A stretch of DNA of 64,000 nucleotides, from NCBI RefSeq assembly GCF_024362695.1, contig NC_065407.1, positions 1,054,001-1,118,000 on the forward strand, in the 5' to 3' direction. This document shows positions 20,074 to 30,347 of the stretch, in pieces. Made by a program: the position numbers and the translations under genes. Position 1 is the stretch's first letter; each line of letters opens with the position of its first letter. Source of the stretch: Pectinophora gossypiella. Taxonomy: Eukaryota; Arthropoda; Insecta; Lepidoptera; Gelechiidae. The notes under the pieces were generated by a model. The model saw only the letters and a list, made by a program, of their open reading frames with translations, had not been told where the DNA came from and made no database searches.

Positions 20074-20406
20074 ATGGCGCCACGAGCAATCATTACTCCA
20101 GAAAACATACAGTATCAAGTACGCAACTTTATGACAGTATTCTGCTACAGACACCAACTTCTATACTGCGACACCAGTATTGAGCACGTCAGTGAGAATT
20201 TGATTAAGGTGAAATCTGTATTTATTTCAAGTCATACAGAGGGACTATTTACAAATGGATCATTAAACAACGTACGACGCGAAGCAATTTGTGATGAAAT
20301 CGGAAATATACCAGTTGGAATTGGAAGCGAAGAGATAATGGTCGTCCGTCTTTCCCTCTGCGAAGGCAACACCTGGCAGTTCATCAGGGCCTGCGCTTTC
20401 CCCTAA
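20074..20406 (+). CDS. ORF of 110 codons between the membrane ORF and gag
   Basis: Starts ATGGCGCCACGAGC 26 bases after the previous stop and ends 208 bases before gag. Not recognised: no zinc knuckle, membrane helix or protease motif. Contains AIITPENIQYQVRNF, a Cys/His/Tyr-containing stretch (FCYRHQLLYCD), NNVRREAICDEIGNIPVGI and a hydrophobic end. It may be an accessory protein, an extension of the gag leader, or a chance frame; the intact length beside other intact ORFs favours a real gene only modestly. Confidence 0.45.
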   Translation: MAPRAIITPENIQYQVRNFMTVFCYRHQLLYCDTSIEHVSENLIKVKSVFISSHTEGLFTNGSLNNVRREAICDEIGNIPVGIGSEEIMVVRLSLCEGNTWQFIRACAFP

Positions 20407-20614
20407 TCAGTGATAAAGTACGTGTAAGTGCAGCAATAGTGCGGTGACTGTCCCTCCCCTAGTGTTATCGTTCTCAAATTTCCCTACGTTAATTAAGCGC
20501 GAAAACTGTGAACTGCGGCAACTCGAGAGGTTATATGAGGTATGAAATTATAATGTTAAAGTCTAATGTAATCACTAATATCACTATCTATATTAATTTT
20601 GCAAGTGTATATGG

Positions 20615-21844
20615 ATGGCAGAACTTATAGAAGAATTACTTGAGCAATTAACCATTGTAAGAGAGTATTTGATTAAAATAGGTCCTAAGAGACGGAAAAA
20701 TAAAGGTGAAGCATTAAGAAATAAGATAATAGAGTTTAATCAACTAAGTGACAGATATAACAATTACATAAGTACTTGGAGTAAGATATTATCATCTGTA
20801 GACCATGCTGAAAAGGAGTTAATAAGCAATTTATGTGTACGTTTTAATGCAGTCCATTTAGAGGTTCAAAGGTTATTGGGGCAAACTACTTCTAGTAATT
20901 CCAGTAGTAGTGCAAGTTCATCAGACAGCGAATTATCCACAATGGCTAAATTTGATTTAAAGGTGGCACTGAGCCTTATGCCGGTGATGAACGATACCGA
21001 GGCCAATACTAAAGAGTTGATAGATGCTATCGGATATTATAGTTCGACTTTGGACTCAGAATCAAAAGCTAGTCTGATAAATTTCGTACTAAAAACCCGT
21101 TTGTCCCAATCTGGTAAATTAAATCTGTCTAATTCGTATGGGTCTGTCAGTGATTTGTTGAAGGATATGCGTCAGACTCTACTGCCGAAAAAAGCTGCGA
21201 CAGCGCTTCAAGCGAGACTGCAACAGGCAAGGCAGGACGTCAAGTCAGTGGCAGATTTTGGTAAGCAACTTTCAGATTTATTTGTCGATCTTACAATTTC
21301 ACAGTCGGAAGGAAATACAGACAGCTACAAAATACTAAGGCCAATTAATGAAAAGATGGCTATAAAGAGGTTCGCCGATGGGTTACGTAACCGTAGACTG
21401 GGAACTATAGTGGCTGCTCGCGACTTCCAGCATTTGAAGGATGCTATACAAGTCGCGCAGGAAGAAGAAGCTTCGTCATCGACTCCTTCAGGAGAATTTA
21501 TAGGTATGTACCAAAATCGCCGTAGAAATCATAATGATTCCAACAGGATGTATGGCAGTCGAGGCGGACGCGGTGGACGTCCACTGTATACAGGCCGTCC
21601 TACAAGAGGTAATGCCAGGGCACGCCCTTACAACAGACAATATAATCAATATTCACCAAATCCGAGATTCGGGTATCGACAAGGGTCATTTCATAGGAAT
21701 AACTACAAAGGTAGATCTAATTCCAATCGCAGATTTACGGCACATAGTAACATGCACATAATGAGTCATGATAACTCTTCATCAAATCATGATACAGTAG
21801 AGCAACCAAATACAGCGTCACTGAATCATTTTTTTCGAGCATGA
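20615..21844 (+). CDS. gag: Gag polyprotein of the Gypsy element
   Basis: 409 codons. Builds the capsid that packages element RNA. The N-terminal half is helical and charged, with a Ser-rich linker (SSNSSSSASSSDSE) near residues 93-106. A capsid-like region spans roughly 110-290. The C-terminus, about residues 300-385, is rich in Arg, Gly, Asn and Tyr (SRGGRGGRPL, TRGNARARPY) and is the likely nucleic-acid-binding part. The usual CCHC zinc knuckle is absent: there is a single Cys in the whole protein. Pol starts 10 bases after the TGA, in the +1 frame. Confidence 0.88.
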   Translation: MAELIEELLEQLTIVREYLIKIGPKRRKNKGEALRNKIIEFNQLSDRYNNYISTWSKILSSVDHAEKELISNLCVRFNAVHLEVQRLLGQTTSSNSSSSASSSDSELSTMAKFDLKVALSLMPVMNDTEANTKELIDAIGYYSSTLDSESKASLINFVLKTRLSQSGKLNLSNSYGSVSDLLKDMRQTLLPKKAATALQARLQQARQDVKSVADFGKQLSDLFVDLTISQSEGNTDSYKILRPINEKMAIKRFADGLRNRRLGTIVAARDFQHLKDAIQVAQEEEASSSTPSGEFIGMYQNRRRNHNDSNRMYGSRGGRGGRPLYTGRPTRGNARARPYNRQYNQYSPNPRFGYRQGSFHRNNYKGRSNSNRRFTAHSNMHIMSHDNSSSNHDTVEQPNTASLNHFFRA

Positions 21845-21854
21845 TTACATTTGC

Positions 21855-24800
21855 ATGACCAATAATCTAAACAAAGTATCATTTGGTTTAGAATATCAAA
21901 CTTACCAATGGCTAATTGACACCGGTGCATCATTGTCAGTAATGAAACGTGACTGCGTGATAGGTTTACAAATTCCAATCCATAAAACGAAGCTACGAGT
22001 AAACGGTATCGGCGGGACCGTAATATCAGATGGATATGTTTATTTAAAATTACAATCATGCGGCCAAATATTTCATCATAAGTTCTACGTATTTTCAAAC
22101 TTGCCGTGTGATACAGATGGTATTTTAGGCCAAGATTTCTTAGTAAAATATAGAGCGACATTGAATTACGAACTAGGTACTTTAAACTTATTAACGGAAG
22201 ATGAAAAATGCGTACAGTTGATATTTAATTATTACGATAGGCAGTTAAACTCTAGTATGACTATACCGGCACGTAGTGAGTCAATTCACTACGTAAGTAT
22301 GGGTAACATGCAAACGGATGATTGTGTAGTCAGTAATCAGGAGGTATGTGAAGGGGTCTTTATAGCGAATACAATATCTAGACCGATTGATGGTAAGATA
22401 CCAATCAAAATTTTGAACACTAGGGATAGTGATATCACCTTGAAAAATTTTTATCCAATCACGTCAAACTTAAAAGAATACTATGTTTGCCAATTTAATA
22501 AAACAAATATCAATGCAGATAGGGTTAAATCGTTATTTAATCAATTAAGCTTGGAAGGTCTGAATGAAGAGGAACAAAAATCGATTGAGAACATCTGCGC
22601 TAAGTTTCCCGATATTTTTCATTTGCACGGAGATAAGTTAACCACCACCCCCCTGTACCAGCAAACAATCGAATTAAAAACACATAGTTCTCCAGTCTAT
22701 GTAAAACCATATCGCTTACCACAAGCTCAAAAATCGGAAATAGATAGACAGATCGAAAGCATGTTAAAAGACGGAATAATTGAGGAATGTAGAAGCGCAT
22801 GGTCGAGTCCATTATTGTTAGTACCAAAAAGAAGCGACAATACTGGCACTAAAAAATGGAGAATCGTCATCGACTACCGTAAGTTAAATGAGTGTATTAA
22901 AGATGACAAGTTTCCATTGCCAAATATATCCGATATTTTGGATTCGCTATCGGGAGCAGTATACTTTTCACATCTAGACTTATATCAAGGTTTCTATCAA
23001 CTAAACTTGCATAAAGATAGTAGACCATATACCGCGTTTACTACTAGTAAAAATCAGTATCAAATGACTAGGCTTCCCATGGGCCTTAAAACCAGCCCAA
23101 GTGCCTTTTCGAGAATGATCACTGTAGCTATGTCCGGTTTGAACTATGAACAATGTATGGTATATCAAGACGATTTAGTATGTTTCGGTAGAAGTTTAGA
23201 TATTCACAACAAAAATCTATTAGACATTTTCACACGGCTAAGGGAAGTAAACTTGAAACTAAACCCTAACAAATGTACATTTTTGAAAAAAGAACTTCTA
23301 TATCTAGGACATGTAGTATCAGAGAATGGAGTATTACCTGACCCAGAAAAATCAAGAGTGTTAGAAAATTATCCGCAACCACAAAACACCGATGACGAAA
23401 AGCGGTTTGTCGCCTTCGCCAACTATTACCGAAAATTCATTCCGAATTTTGCGCAAAAGGCAGTTTCTTTAAACAAATTATGTTGCAAAAATGTTCCGTT
23501 TAGATGGACAGATGACTGTGAGCAATCATTTCAAGAACTTAAACATTCACTAACCCATCCTCCGGTATTACAGTATCCTAACTTCTCAGAGAGCAATGAA
23601 TTTGTTTTACAAACGGATGCTTCAGGTATAGCTGTAGGAGCGGTACTTACCAACAGCGATGGGCGACCCGTAGCTTACGCAAGTCGTAGTTTAAATAGAG
23701 CCGAAAGAAACTACCCTACTATCGAAAAGGAGTTATTATCGATAGTATGGAGCGTGAAGTACTTCCGCCCTTATTTATACGGAAGACGTTTCAAAATTCA
23801 AACTGATCATAGGCCGTTAGTGTATTTGTTTGGAATGCGTGATCCATCAAGCAGATTACTAAAATTCAGATTGCAGTTAGAAGAATACAATTTTTACATA
23901 GAGTATATAAAAGGCAAACAAAATTCCGCAGCAGATACCTTATCACGCATAAACTTGACGTCAGATGAGTTGAAAACCATGAATGAGCATGTTATGAATG
24001 TAGTAACCCGAGCGCAAGCGAGGCGTATTCGTGAACTACAGGGTAAGCAGACAACGTCAGATAATAGGGTTGTTAATAATTTCCCAGACTTGAGGCCTGA
24101 TCAACCAAAGGTTGTGGACATTATTAAAAAACCAAAAGAAATGACGGAATTATCATTAACAACAAATAGGAAAATATTAACGCTGGAAAAAGATGGATTA
24201 ATAAAAGAGAGGTCAAAATATTTTTTGTATGTTCCAAGTATGTCGTGTACATTTTTCAATAGCCTATCTCGATCATCAATCACGCGAGACGTATTGGTGA
24301 GAGATTTGTCTATTTTATGTAAAAGACTACTAATACGGGATATTTGCGTATTAAAAAATGAAAATAATAGAGATTTTGTAGCGGGAATTTCAGAGGAAAT
24401 AAAGAATAGGAAAGATTGGACCGGTCCACGACTATGCGTTTTAAGAAATGTACAGAGGTTACACAATAAAGATGATATACGCGTAGTTATTAATGACTTT
24501 CATCTACTGCCCACTAGTGGCCACGCGGGCATTAGACGAATGACAAACAACATTAAAAAGTTCTACTATTGGCCAGGTATGGATAGCAATATTCGCGAAT
24601 TCGTGTCCAAGTGTGCCAAATGTAAAACACAAAAACATTCAATTAAAACAAAACAACCGATGGAAATAACAAGTACAGCAAACTATGCTTTTGAAAAGGT
24701 TTTTCTTGATGTTGTAGGACCATTACCTAAAGATGATGATAACAACACTTATATCTTAACATTGCAATGCGAACTCTCAAAATTTGTAGAAGCTTATCCC

Positions 24801-25502
24801 TTACAGTCAAAGGATGCAGTCACAGTGGCACAATCATTTGTCAATAATTTCGTGCTACGATATGGAATTCCACAGCAAATAGGTACGGACCGAGGTACAG
24901 AGTTTATCTCATCAACGATGAAACAGGTATGTGAGTTACTCAAGATCAACCACCTGACATCAACAGCTTACCACCACGAGTCAATCGGAGCGTTGGAAAA
25001 TACGCATAAATCGATGGGTGCGTATTTGAGAATACAGTGCGAAAATAAAGCGAACACATGGAGTAGCTGGGTCCCGTACTGGTGCTTCTCGTATAACAAC
25101 ACCGTGCACAGCGAGACCAAGTACACTCCGCACGAGCTAGTATTCGGTAAGTCGTGTACAATACCATGTAATTTGATTACTGGTGACGTAGATCCCTTGT
25201 ACAGTCACGACAGTTACCCACTCGAGTTAAAGTACAGGCTCCAGACTGCTCAGAAAGATGCTAGAAATAATTTAATAGCAAGTAAGTTACAACGAAAATG
25301 TATTTACGATGTTACAGCTAGGCCGGTAACTTATAGAAATGATGACTATGTATTATTAAAAAATGAGACAGGAACCAAATTAGACTGTATTTATACCGGT
25401 CCCTATCTAGTTTTGGAGGATATGGGTCCCAATGTCAAAATATTAAAAAAGGGAAACCCTGAAATTGTACACAAAAATCGCACAAAGCGATATGCAATCT
25501 AA
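21855..25502 (+). CDS. pol: Pol polyprotein (PR-RT-RNase H-integrase)
   Basis: 1215 codons. Protease: WLIDTGAS near residue 20. RT: VIDYRKLNECI, HLDLYQGFYQLNL, LPMGLKTSPSAFSRM, and the catalytic YQDD near 436 (Gln in place of the usual hydrophobic residue). RNase H: LQTDASGIAVGAVL near 585, YPTIEKELL and TDHRPL. Integrase: HHCC finger (HAGIRR to CAKC) near 888; catalytic Asp, Asp and Glu in FLDVVGPL, GTDRGTEF and GALENTHKS; C-terminal GPY module (YTGPYLVLE). All catalytic residues are present. The frame is open from about 21825, overlapping the gag end, so +1 slippage or re-initiation at the ATG are both possible. Confidence 0.95.
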   Translation: MTNNLNKVSFGLEYQTYQWLIDTGASLSVMKRDCVIGLQIPIHKTKLRVNGIGGTVISDGYVYLKLQSCGQIFHHKFYVFSNLPCDTDGILGQDFLVKYRATLNYELGTLNLLTEDEKCVQLIFNYYDRQLNSSMTIPARSESIHYVSMGNMQTDDCVVSNQEVCEGVFIANTISRPIDGKIPIKILNTRDSDITLKNFYPITSNLKEYYVCQFNKTNINADRVKSLFNQLSLEGLNEEEQKSIENICAKFPDIFHLHGDKLTTTPLYQQTIELKTHSSPVYVKPYRLPQAQKSEIDRQIESMLKDGIIEECRSAWSSPLLLVPKRSDNTGTKKWRIVIDYRKLNECIKDDKFPLPNISDILDSLSGAVYFSHLDLYQGFYQLNLHKDSRPYTAFTTSKNQYQMTRLPMGLKTSPSAFSRMITVAMSGLNYEQCMVYQDDLVCFGRSLDIHNKNLLDIFTRLREVNLKLNPNKCTFLKKELLYLGHVVSENGVLPDPEKSRVLENYPQPQNTDDEKRFVAFANYYRKFIPNFAQKAVSLNKLCCKNVPFRWTDDCEQSFQELKHSLTHPPVLQYPNFSESNEFVLQTDASGIAVGAVLTNSDGRPVAYASRSLNRAERNYPTIEKELLSIVWSVKYFRPYLYGRRFKIQTDHRPLVYLFGMRDPSSRLLKFRLQLEEYNFYIEYIKGKQNSAADTLSRINLTSDELKTMNEHVMNVVTRAQARRIRELQGKQTTSDNRVVNNFPDLRPDQPKVVDIIKKPKEMTELSLTTNRKILTLEKDGLIKERSKYFLYVPSMSCTFFNSLSRSSITRDVLVRDLSILCKRLLIRDICVLKNENNRDFVAGISEEIKNRKDWTGPRLCVLRNVQRLHNKDDIRVVINDFHLLPTSGHAGIRRMTNNIKKFYYWPGMDSNIREFVSKCAKCKTQKHSIKTKQPMEITSTANYAFEKVFLDVVGPLPKDDDNNTYILTLQCELSKFVEAYPLQSKDAVTVAQSFVNNFVLRYGIPQQIGTDRGTEFISSTMKQVCELLKINHLTSTAYHHESIGALENTHKSMGAYLRIQCENKANTWSSWVPYWCFSYNNTVHSETKYTPHELVFGKSCTIPCNLITGDVDPLYSHDSYPLELKYRLQTAQKDARNNLIASKLQRKCIYDVTARPVTYRNDDYVLLKNETGTKLDCIYTGPYLVLEDMGPNVKILKKGNPEIVHKNRTKRYAI

Positions 25503-25917
25503 TGTAAGCTAGTTAAGAAAAGAAAACAGGACTATGTTATAAATAAGTCTCTACTACTAATAGGTAAGTATATATAGGCATAGTTATAATGTTATGTGGT
25601 ACCATGGTTGTGAAATAGAAAACCTATACCAATATATAAAAACTATATAATCGATATAGATAATCAACGTGTATAACCGATATACTTATTAAAAAACAGC
25701 ATTATAACATGCAATGTATATCTTATAATAATTATGTTTTCTCTCTAACTGTACTTAAAGAGAATCAAGTATGTACTCGTGCTTACTCGTATTGTAATAA
25801 TGATGTCACTTAAGATATATTATGTTACTGTATAACCCTATATACCAATTGTATTGTAATCTATGAAACAGAAAACAAATAATAGTATTATTGTTTTCTT
25901 TTCCCCCTCAGGGAAGG
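25503..25917 (+). other. 3' untranslated region of the Gypsy element
   Basis: 415 AT-rich bases with no ORF, so no envelope gene. Ends with a pyrimidine run and the purine run CAGGGAAGG, the likely polypurine tract at 25910-25917. Confidence 0.7.
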
Positions 25918-26024
25918 TGCAGTGTAGCACCAAACGCCACTATAATGATTATGTGATTATGAATAAAGTCAGTATGTATTCAGCACTTGGTAGTTTCAGT
26001 TGTCTCCCTACGAACGTCCCTATA
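25918..26024 (+). repeat. Right LTR, 107 bp
   Basis: Identical by eye to the left LTR; followed by AAAT, the target duplication. Confidence 0.88.
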
Positions 26025-26110
26025 AAATCGTAACTACTGAGACCATGATTCTAGTTAATATCAAATGGAATTTTCCGTCGCAAAATTCATTACTACTTGT
26101 GTTTTTTTTA
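26025..26110 (+). repeat. Remainder of the MITE-B copy split by the Gypsy element
   Basis: Sequence left of the Gypsy element (ATACAGTGAAAT, 19534-19545) joined to the sequence after it (CGTAACTACTGAG, ACCATGATTCTAGTTAATAT, TTTTCCGTCGCAAAA) rebuilds the MITE-B arm order seen at 39520. Confidence 0.65.
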
Positions 26111-26144
26111 TTATTTTAAATTTCATACAAATTCATATAATTTC

Positions 26145-26298
26145 CGTGCTTCGGAAGGCACGTTAGTTACTACTTACTGATGTAAGTTAGTAGTAGTTAG
26201 AGAGCCATGTCAGGGGCCTTTGGCGGCTCAATAGTAACCCTGACACCAGGGTCGATAAGGTTGGTAGTCCACCTCACAACCCACACGATAGAAGAAGG
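26145..26298 (+). repeat. SINE-1 3' part
   Basis: CCGTGCTTCGGAAGGCACG, TTACTACTTACTGATGTAAG, GTCAGGGGCCTTTGGCGGCT, ACCCTGACACCAGGG, CACGATAGAAGAAG. Confidence 0.8.
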
Positions 26299-26327
26299 TA
26301 TAAATAATGAAAATATTAATTATGTTT

Positions 26328-26432
26328 CAAAATCAAAATCAAAATCAAAACGTTCGTTACGTAAAATTGACGATTCACAGTGTAACTATGTTACCTACTG
26401 AATAAAGATATTTTTGAATTTGAATTTGAATA
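26328..26432 (+). repeat. Dispersed repeat with (TCAAAA)n and TTGAATTTGAA tail
   Basis: CGATTCACAGTGTAACTATG and AATAAAGATATTTTTGAATT match 18004-18062 in reverse. Confidence 0.6.
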
Positions 26433-26439
26433 TGTTTTC

Positions 26440-27600
26440 TCTTTATTTTGATCAGAATAATAATAGGTGGAAGTTATAATTGTATCTTAATGTAATAAAA
26501 GGATCATTATTTATACCCAAAAACAAAGATAAAAGATTCATGTCTGTTATCCATGAAATTACAAGTTTAAACGAAGAAAAACTTAACAACGCCATCTATC
26601 GTGTTTTTTGGGAACGTCGATTGGAAAATCCCTCATTGTACTGAAGTGGTCGTTCTGTATAATACTACTTATTTACATAACCAGTCTCTAAGCATCACCC
26701 TTCTTTCACCTCATAAAGGTTATACAACAACCTTGTTTAACAATTTAAAATTAATACCCGGGGACTAAATATATCACGTTGATAGGTTGGTATAATTTTA
26801 TCATAAAACATTACACAAGCGTGTTTATTGAAGCTCATCAAAGTTAGGTCTTCACTCAAGTAGAAGCTCGCATATTTTGATCGTTGTGCTATGCATAATT
26901 ATCTTAACACGCTGGAAATAATGTTTAAAAGGCAGCAGGGTTCCAAGACGCCCAACCCTTGCCCTTTCTAAAGGGGACTTCACAAGAGGCTTCGACGCCT
27001 GGGATAGTTTCACACGCACACATCAAGTTGTAATATATTATAAAACACTTGATACCCGCCCGTAGTTTAGTTCGCGCGAACTATAATAATAATAATACCA
27101 ATAGCCCAGTTCCCTTTGTTCCCATAATCTGCAATAGTCCTACATGAACCGGGGATTGTCTTTGGGTGCACTCCCATAGTGCATACAGGGATAATCGCCG
27201 GTTGGTGTCACACCACATTTAGATTAAACTGTCTTAAGGGGCCTCTACGTGTTGGCTTCGGCCCCACGCACGCCTTCCAAAAGTCCGGGACTCCGAGATA
27301 TGGAAACGACATAGAAATAATAATATTTATTTCAAATAGCCTAATACACAGGTAGCTAAAAAAATATTTTTACAATGTGTGGCTGTTTCAATTTTACACG
27401 AGGCAATGACCTGTGAATTCCCAAACTAGAGTGAATCTGTATTATGGGAGTCAGTTTTCTTCCGTGCAAGTATAACAATATACTATGTTCTGGTTTCACG
27501 ATTTCTTTTAGATATACCTATGACCTCTAATCTTGTCCTCCTTTTCATTCTGTCATCTCTTGATGAGTGGGCTCAAACGATTTACATACTTCACGATATT
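26440..27600. other. No gene recognised
   Basis: About 1.2 kb. No SINE, MITE or coding motif recognised. A patch at 27120-27300 with several GC-rich blocks has no second copy in the window. Confidence 0.4.
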
Positions 27601-27604
27601 TAAC

Positions 27605-27690
27605 ATACATACATACATACATAAACTCACGCCCGTAATCCCTAATGGGGTGGGCAGAGCCACAAGTAATCAAAGACAACTTGCTTTGCT
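27605..27690 (+). repeat. (ACAT)n and dispersed repeat start
   Basis: Five or so ACAT units, then ATAAACTCACGCCCGTAATC and GGGGTGGGCAGAGCCACA, resembling the repeats at 53268 and 57700. Confidence 0.55.
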
Positions 27691-28009
27691 TGCTTGCTAT
27701 TTAACATAATCTAATCTAATCTTACTGTAAGTGGAGGTGTCTCCCGTCGTGGCGTGGTGGTCTATCTTATATCTATCTGTTGGAAACACCAACATTACCA
27801 ACGTAATTTTGGCTGTATGTGTAACTTCCTTTTTTTGTAGCTGTCATAATTTTTGATATGTAATTCGCAATTTTGATTTATCGAACATCGTTCGCATTGT
27901 ACTTAAAGACTTACAAAAATATACGTGAAAATGCTACCAAAAAATCGTGGTTTTCTTCCATTGTGCTTCCACCACACACTAGCCCTTCAGCCCAACAGAA
28001 GTTGAACAC

Positions 28010-28135
28010 TATGTACTCAGCCTGTATACACCCACTGCTGGGTATAAGCCTCTTCTCTTTCACGCCATCCTTTCCGGTCCTGAGCAAGTCTCATCCATTG
28101 CTTTCTGGCATACCTCACAACGCGTCGCGGCGTGA
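28010..28135 (-). pseudogene. LINE ORF2 C-terminal remnant
   Basis: Minus-strand frame reads RRVVRYARKQWMRLAQDRK, GWREREEAYTQQWVYTG and a stop. Same architecture as 2940-3122 but a different subfamily. Confidence 0.65.
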
Positions 28136-28249
28136 TGGTGGCGATGGTGAAAACTTAAACTCCTTTTTGGTGAAAATTATTGTTTGTTTTATTGTGTTTT
28201 TAGAAAGTTTAGTTTAGAAGTACTGCCCTTTAACATAATATAATATAAC

Positions 28250-28552
28250 GACCTCCGTAGACTAGTGGTTGAGCGTTAAACTCACGATCCGGAGGCGAAG
28301 AGAGTTCGAATCCCGATCGGGACATTCTACAAAAATCACTTAGTGATCTCTAGTTTGATTAGGACATTACAGGCTGATCTCCTGATTGTCGGAAAATAAG
28401 ACGATCCATGCTTTGGATAGCACGTTAAGCCGTTGGTCCCGGGTACTACTTACTGATAACTACATGAGTCATGTCAGAAGCCTTTGGCGGCTCAATAGTA
28501 AACCTGACACCAGGGTTGATGAGGTCAGTAATCCAAACCACAGAAGAAGAGA
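28250..28552 (+). repeat. SINE-1, full-length, tRNA-derived
   Basis: Head GACCTCCGTAGACTAGTGG, B box GAGTTCGAATCCCGATC, then ATCACTTAGTGATCTCTAGT, the CCGTTGGTCCCGG and GCCTTTGGCGGCTCAATA blocks, and CAGAAGAAGA end. It is a retroposon, not a tRNA gene: the sequence cannot complete a cloverleaf and runs on for 200 bases. Confidence 0.85.
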
Positions 28553-28559
28553 CACCCTT

Positions 28560-29655
28560 AATATAAGAGAAATAGAAAGGACAAAGTACTCTTGCTTGAT
28601 CTTTGTGAGATATGACAGTAAAATTTAAAATCCAAATAATTTATTGCATCAGGCACAGGTAAATTAAGTGCTTACTACTTACAAACTCTCAGTTCGGCGT
28701 ACAGTATTATACGACACAATACTTACAAAAATCCAAAACTAAAAAAAGAAATTTATATATTATATGAATTTAGAACCAAAATAACCCACAGAATATCTCG
28801 GCAACCAAAGATAAGAAACGCCTGTGAAACCAAGAAAGAGAAGGTTCGTTTAGTCAGCCATACTCGCTAGATACGAGTTTAGCGAACAACGAGCATTTCC
28901 TCTCCCACAAAATTCATATGACAGGTAAGGTGCTCGCTCGAAGCCCCCGCCTAGGTGCTCGGGGCTCCGCCCTCAGACAAACGATGAGATTACTAACGTG
29001 CACGTGTCGCGTCGCGGCTCACTTGCTTGGGGTGCAAAATTGAATTACTTTGGGAACGAGTATTTTGGGACCCGCTAATGTCAACTGATAGCTCGCCTGT
29101 AAACAACTCACTCGGCCGCTCGTCTTTTGTTTATTCGTTTTTGTTTATTTGTTTATTCGTTTTACGGTACCTACTTACTTAACTTTTTTTAATCCTTCTT
29201 TCTGGCTTCCGCGGTTAGTGATGCGCCAATGTGTTTTTTTTATGTTACTAACTTAGACGGCAGGCAAGCATTGCCTATGTGTTGCCGCCCTCGAAAAGCT
29301 TTTTTCACTCCTCCGCTTCGGTTAATGAAAGAAATAAAATAGGTACCTAATTTAATTCTCTAAATTATTCTCTAAATCCAGACTACACGACATAATTTAG
29401 TGCAACAAATTTTTTATAAATAATAATCAATAATCGTACAAATTATAATTTAATTATACTGCATAAAAACAACTTTGTAGAACTTTTTAGGGAATGACTT
29501 TACAGTTAATGATAAATGCTACTTTGGCCGAATAACAGAAGTGACTGCGAGTTATTCTGTCTCAACCCCCCATATGAATTATTGTGTAGATATTTAAAAT
29601 AATAAAACAGTTTCTATCTCTTTCGGTTTATCTAACCACTAAAAGTAAGTTGTCT
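28560..29655. other. No gene recognised
   Basis: About 1.1 kb. Includes GC-richer sequence at 28925-29060 and Gly/Thr-rich simple sequence at 29110-29160, but no open frame with splice support and no repeat with a second copy. Confidence 0.4.
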
Positions 29656-29795
29656 GTTTTTCCAACTCGTTATAATCTGGCTGTCTTCAAGGCTAGAGTG
29701 AATAGGCATTTGATAGGTAAGCGTGATCGACCCTAGACCAAAACGTCACTTACAGGTGAGACTGTGGTCAAACGTGAGCCTCAATCACAAATAAG
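29640..29795 (+). pseudogene. LINE ORF2 C-terminus and 3' UTR start
   Basis: Frame reads FPTRYNLAVFKARVNRHLIG, KRDRP, stop; then the 3' UTR block CAGGTGAGACTGTGGTCAAA. Matches 33610-33715 (+) and 49226-49560 (-). Probably a CR1/jockey-type LINE. Confidence 0.7.
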
Positions 29796-29799
29796 GAAT

Positions 29800-30345
29800 T
29801 TTCCACAATACAGGTTCACAATACAAAAATAAATAGGCTTTAGGGAGTGGAGAGATGCCGTTCTATACGTGGTATTATTCCTTATTCTATGGTATTGTTT
29901 TAAACTTACCTATCGTCTCGTTGCCAATTCAAAATCTATTATGTGCAATCGGGTCAATTTTATAAAAATTAAAAAACTTCCGCCTGTTTTTTTTTTTGTA
30001 TGACGTGTGTTAAAAATACTAAAAGATATTTACGTACATAAGAGTTTGTACTGTTTTAGGAGCAATATGCTATTAGATCCTGACAAAAAAGAAATTTGGC
30101 GGGGGCGACACGTAAGAGCTTTTAATTTGGCAACGACGCTATATTACATTATATTATTAATAGACTTAAACAGTGATAGTTATTCTTGTATAGAGTGTTT
30201 ATAAAAGGGCAATTTGACTACTCCTGGGCGGACGGTGGATGCTGATCAAAGTCGGGAGTCGTCGAGTGGAAAATTGCCCGGGCCCAATGAATATTATTAA
30301 ACTCTTCAATAGTTCCTTACTTTATTCTCCTTAGATAAACTTTAA
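29800..30345. other. No gene recognised
   Basis: A 65-codon frame at 30007-30204 has no recognisable domain. Nothing else seen. Confidence 0.4.
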
Positions 30346-30347
30346 CA

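Larger units (their letters stand above)
19546..26024 (+). mobile_element. Ty3/Gypsy LTR retrotransposon, apparently intact, 6.48 kb
   Basis: Bounded by identical 107-bp LTRs (TGCAGTGTAG...CCCTATA) and a 4-bp duplication AAAT (19542-19545, 26025-26028). A primer-binding site follows the left LTR directly; a purine run (GGGAAGG) precedes the right. Order of genes: small membrane ORF, 110-codon ORF, gag, pol with protease-RT-RNase H-integrase, the order that defines Ty3/Gypsy. No env-like ORF follows pol. All four ORFs are open and the LTRs identical, so it is young and possibly active. It interrupts a MITE-B copy. Confidence 0.93.

Noticed and set aside
24101..24466. 121-codon minus-strand ORF
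   Set aside because: Antisense shadow of pol.
25503..25917. Envelope gene of the Gypsy element
   Set aside because: Only 415 bases between pol and the right LTR, with no ORF of note.
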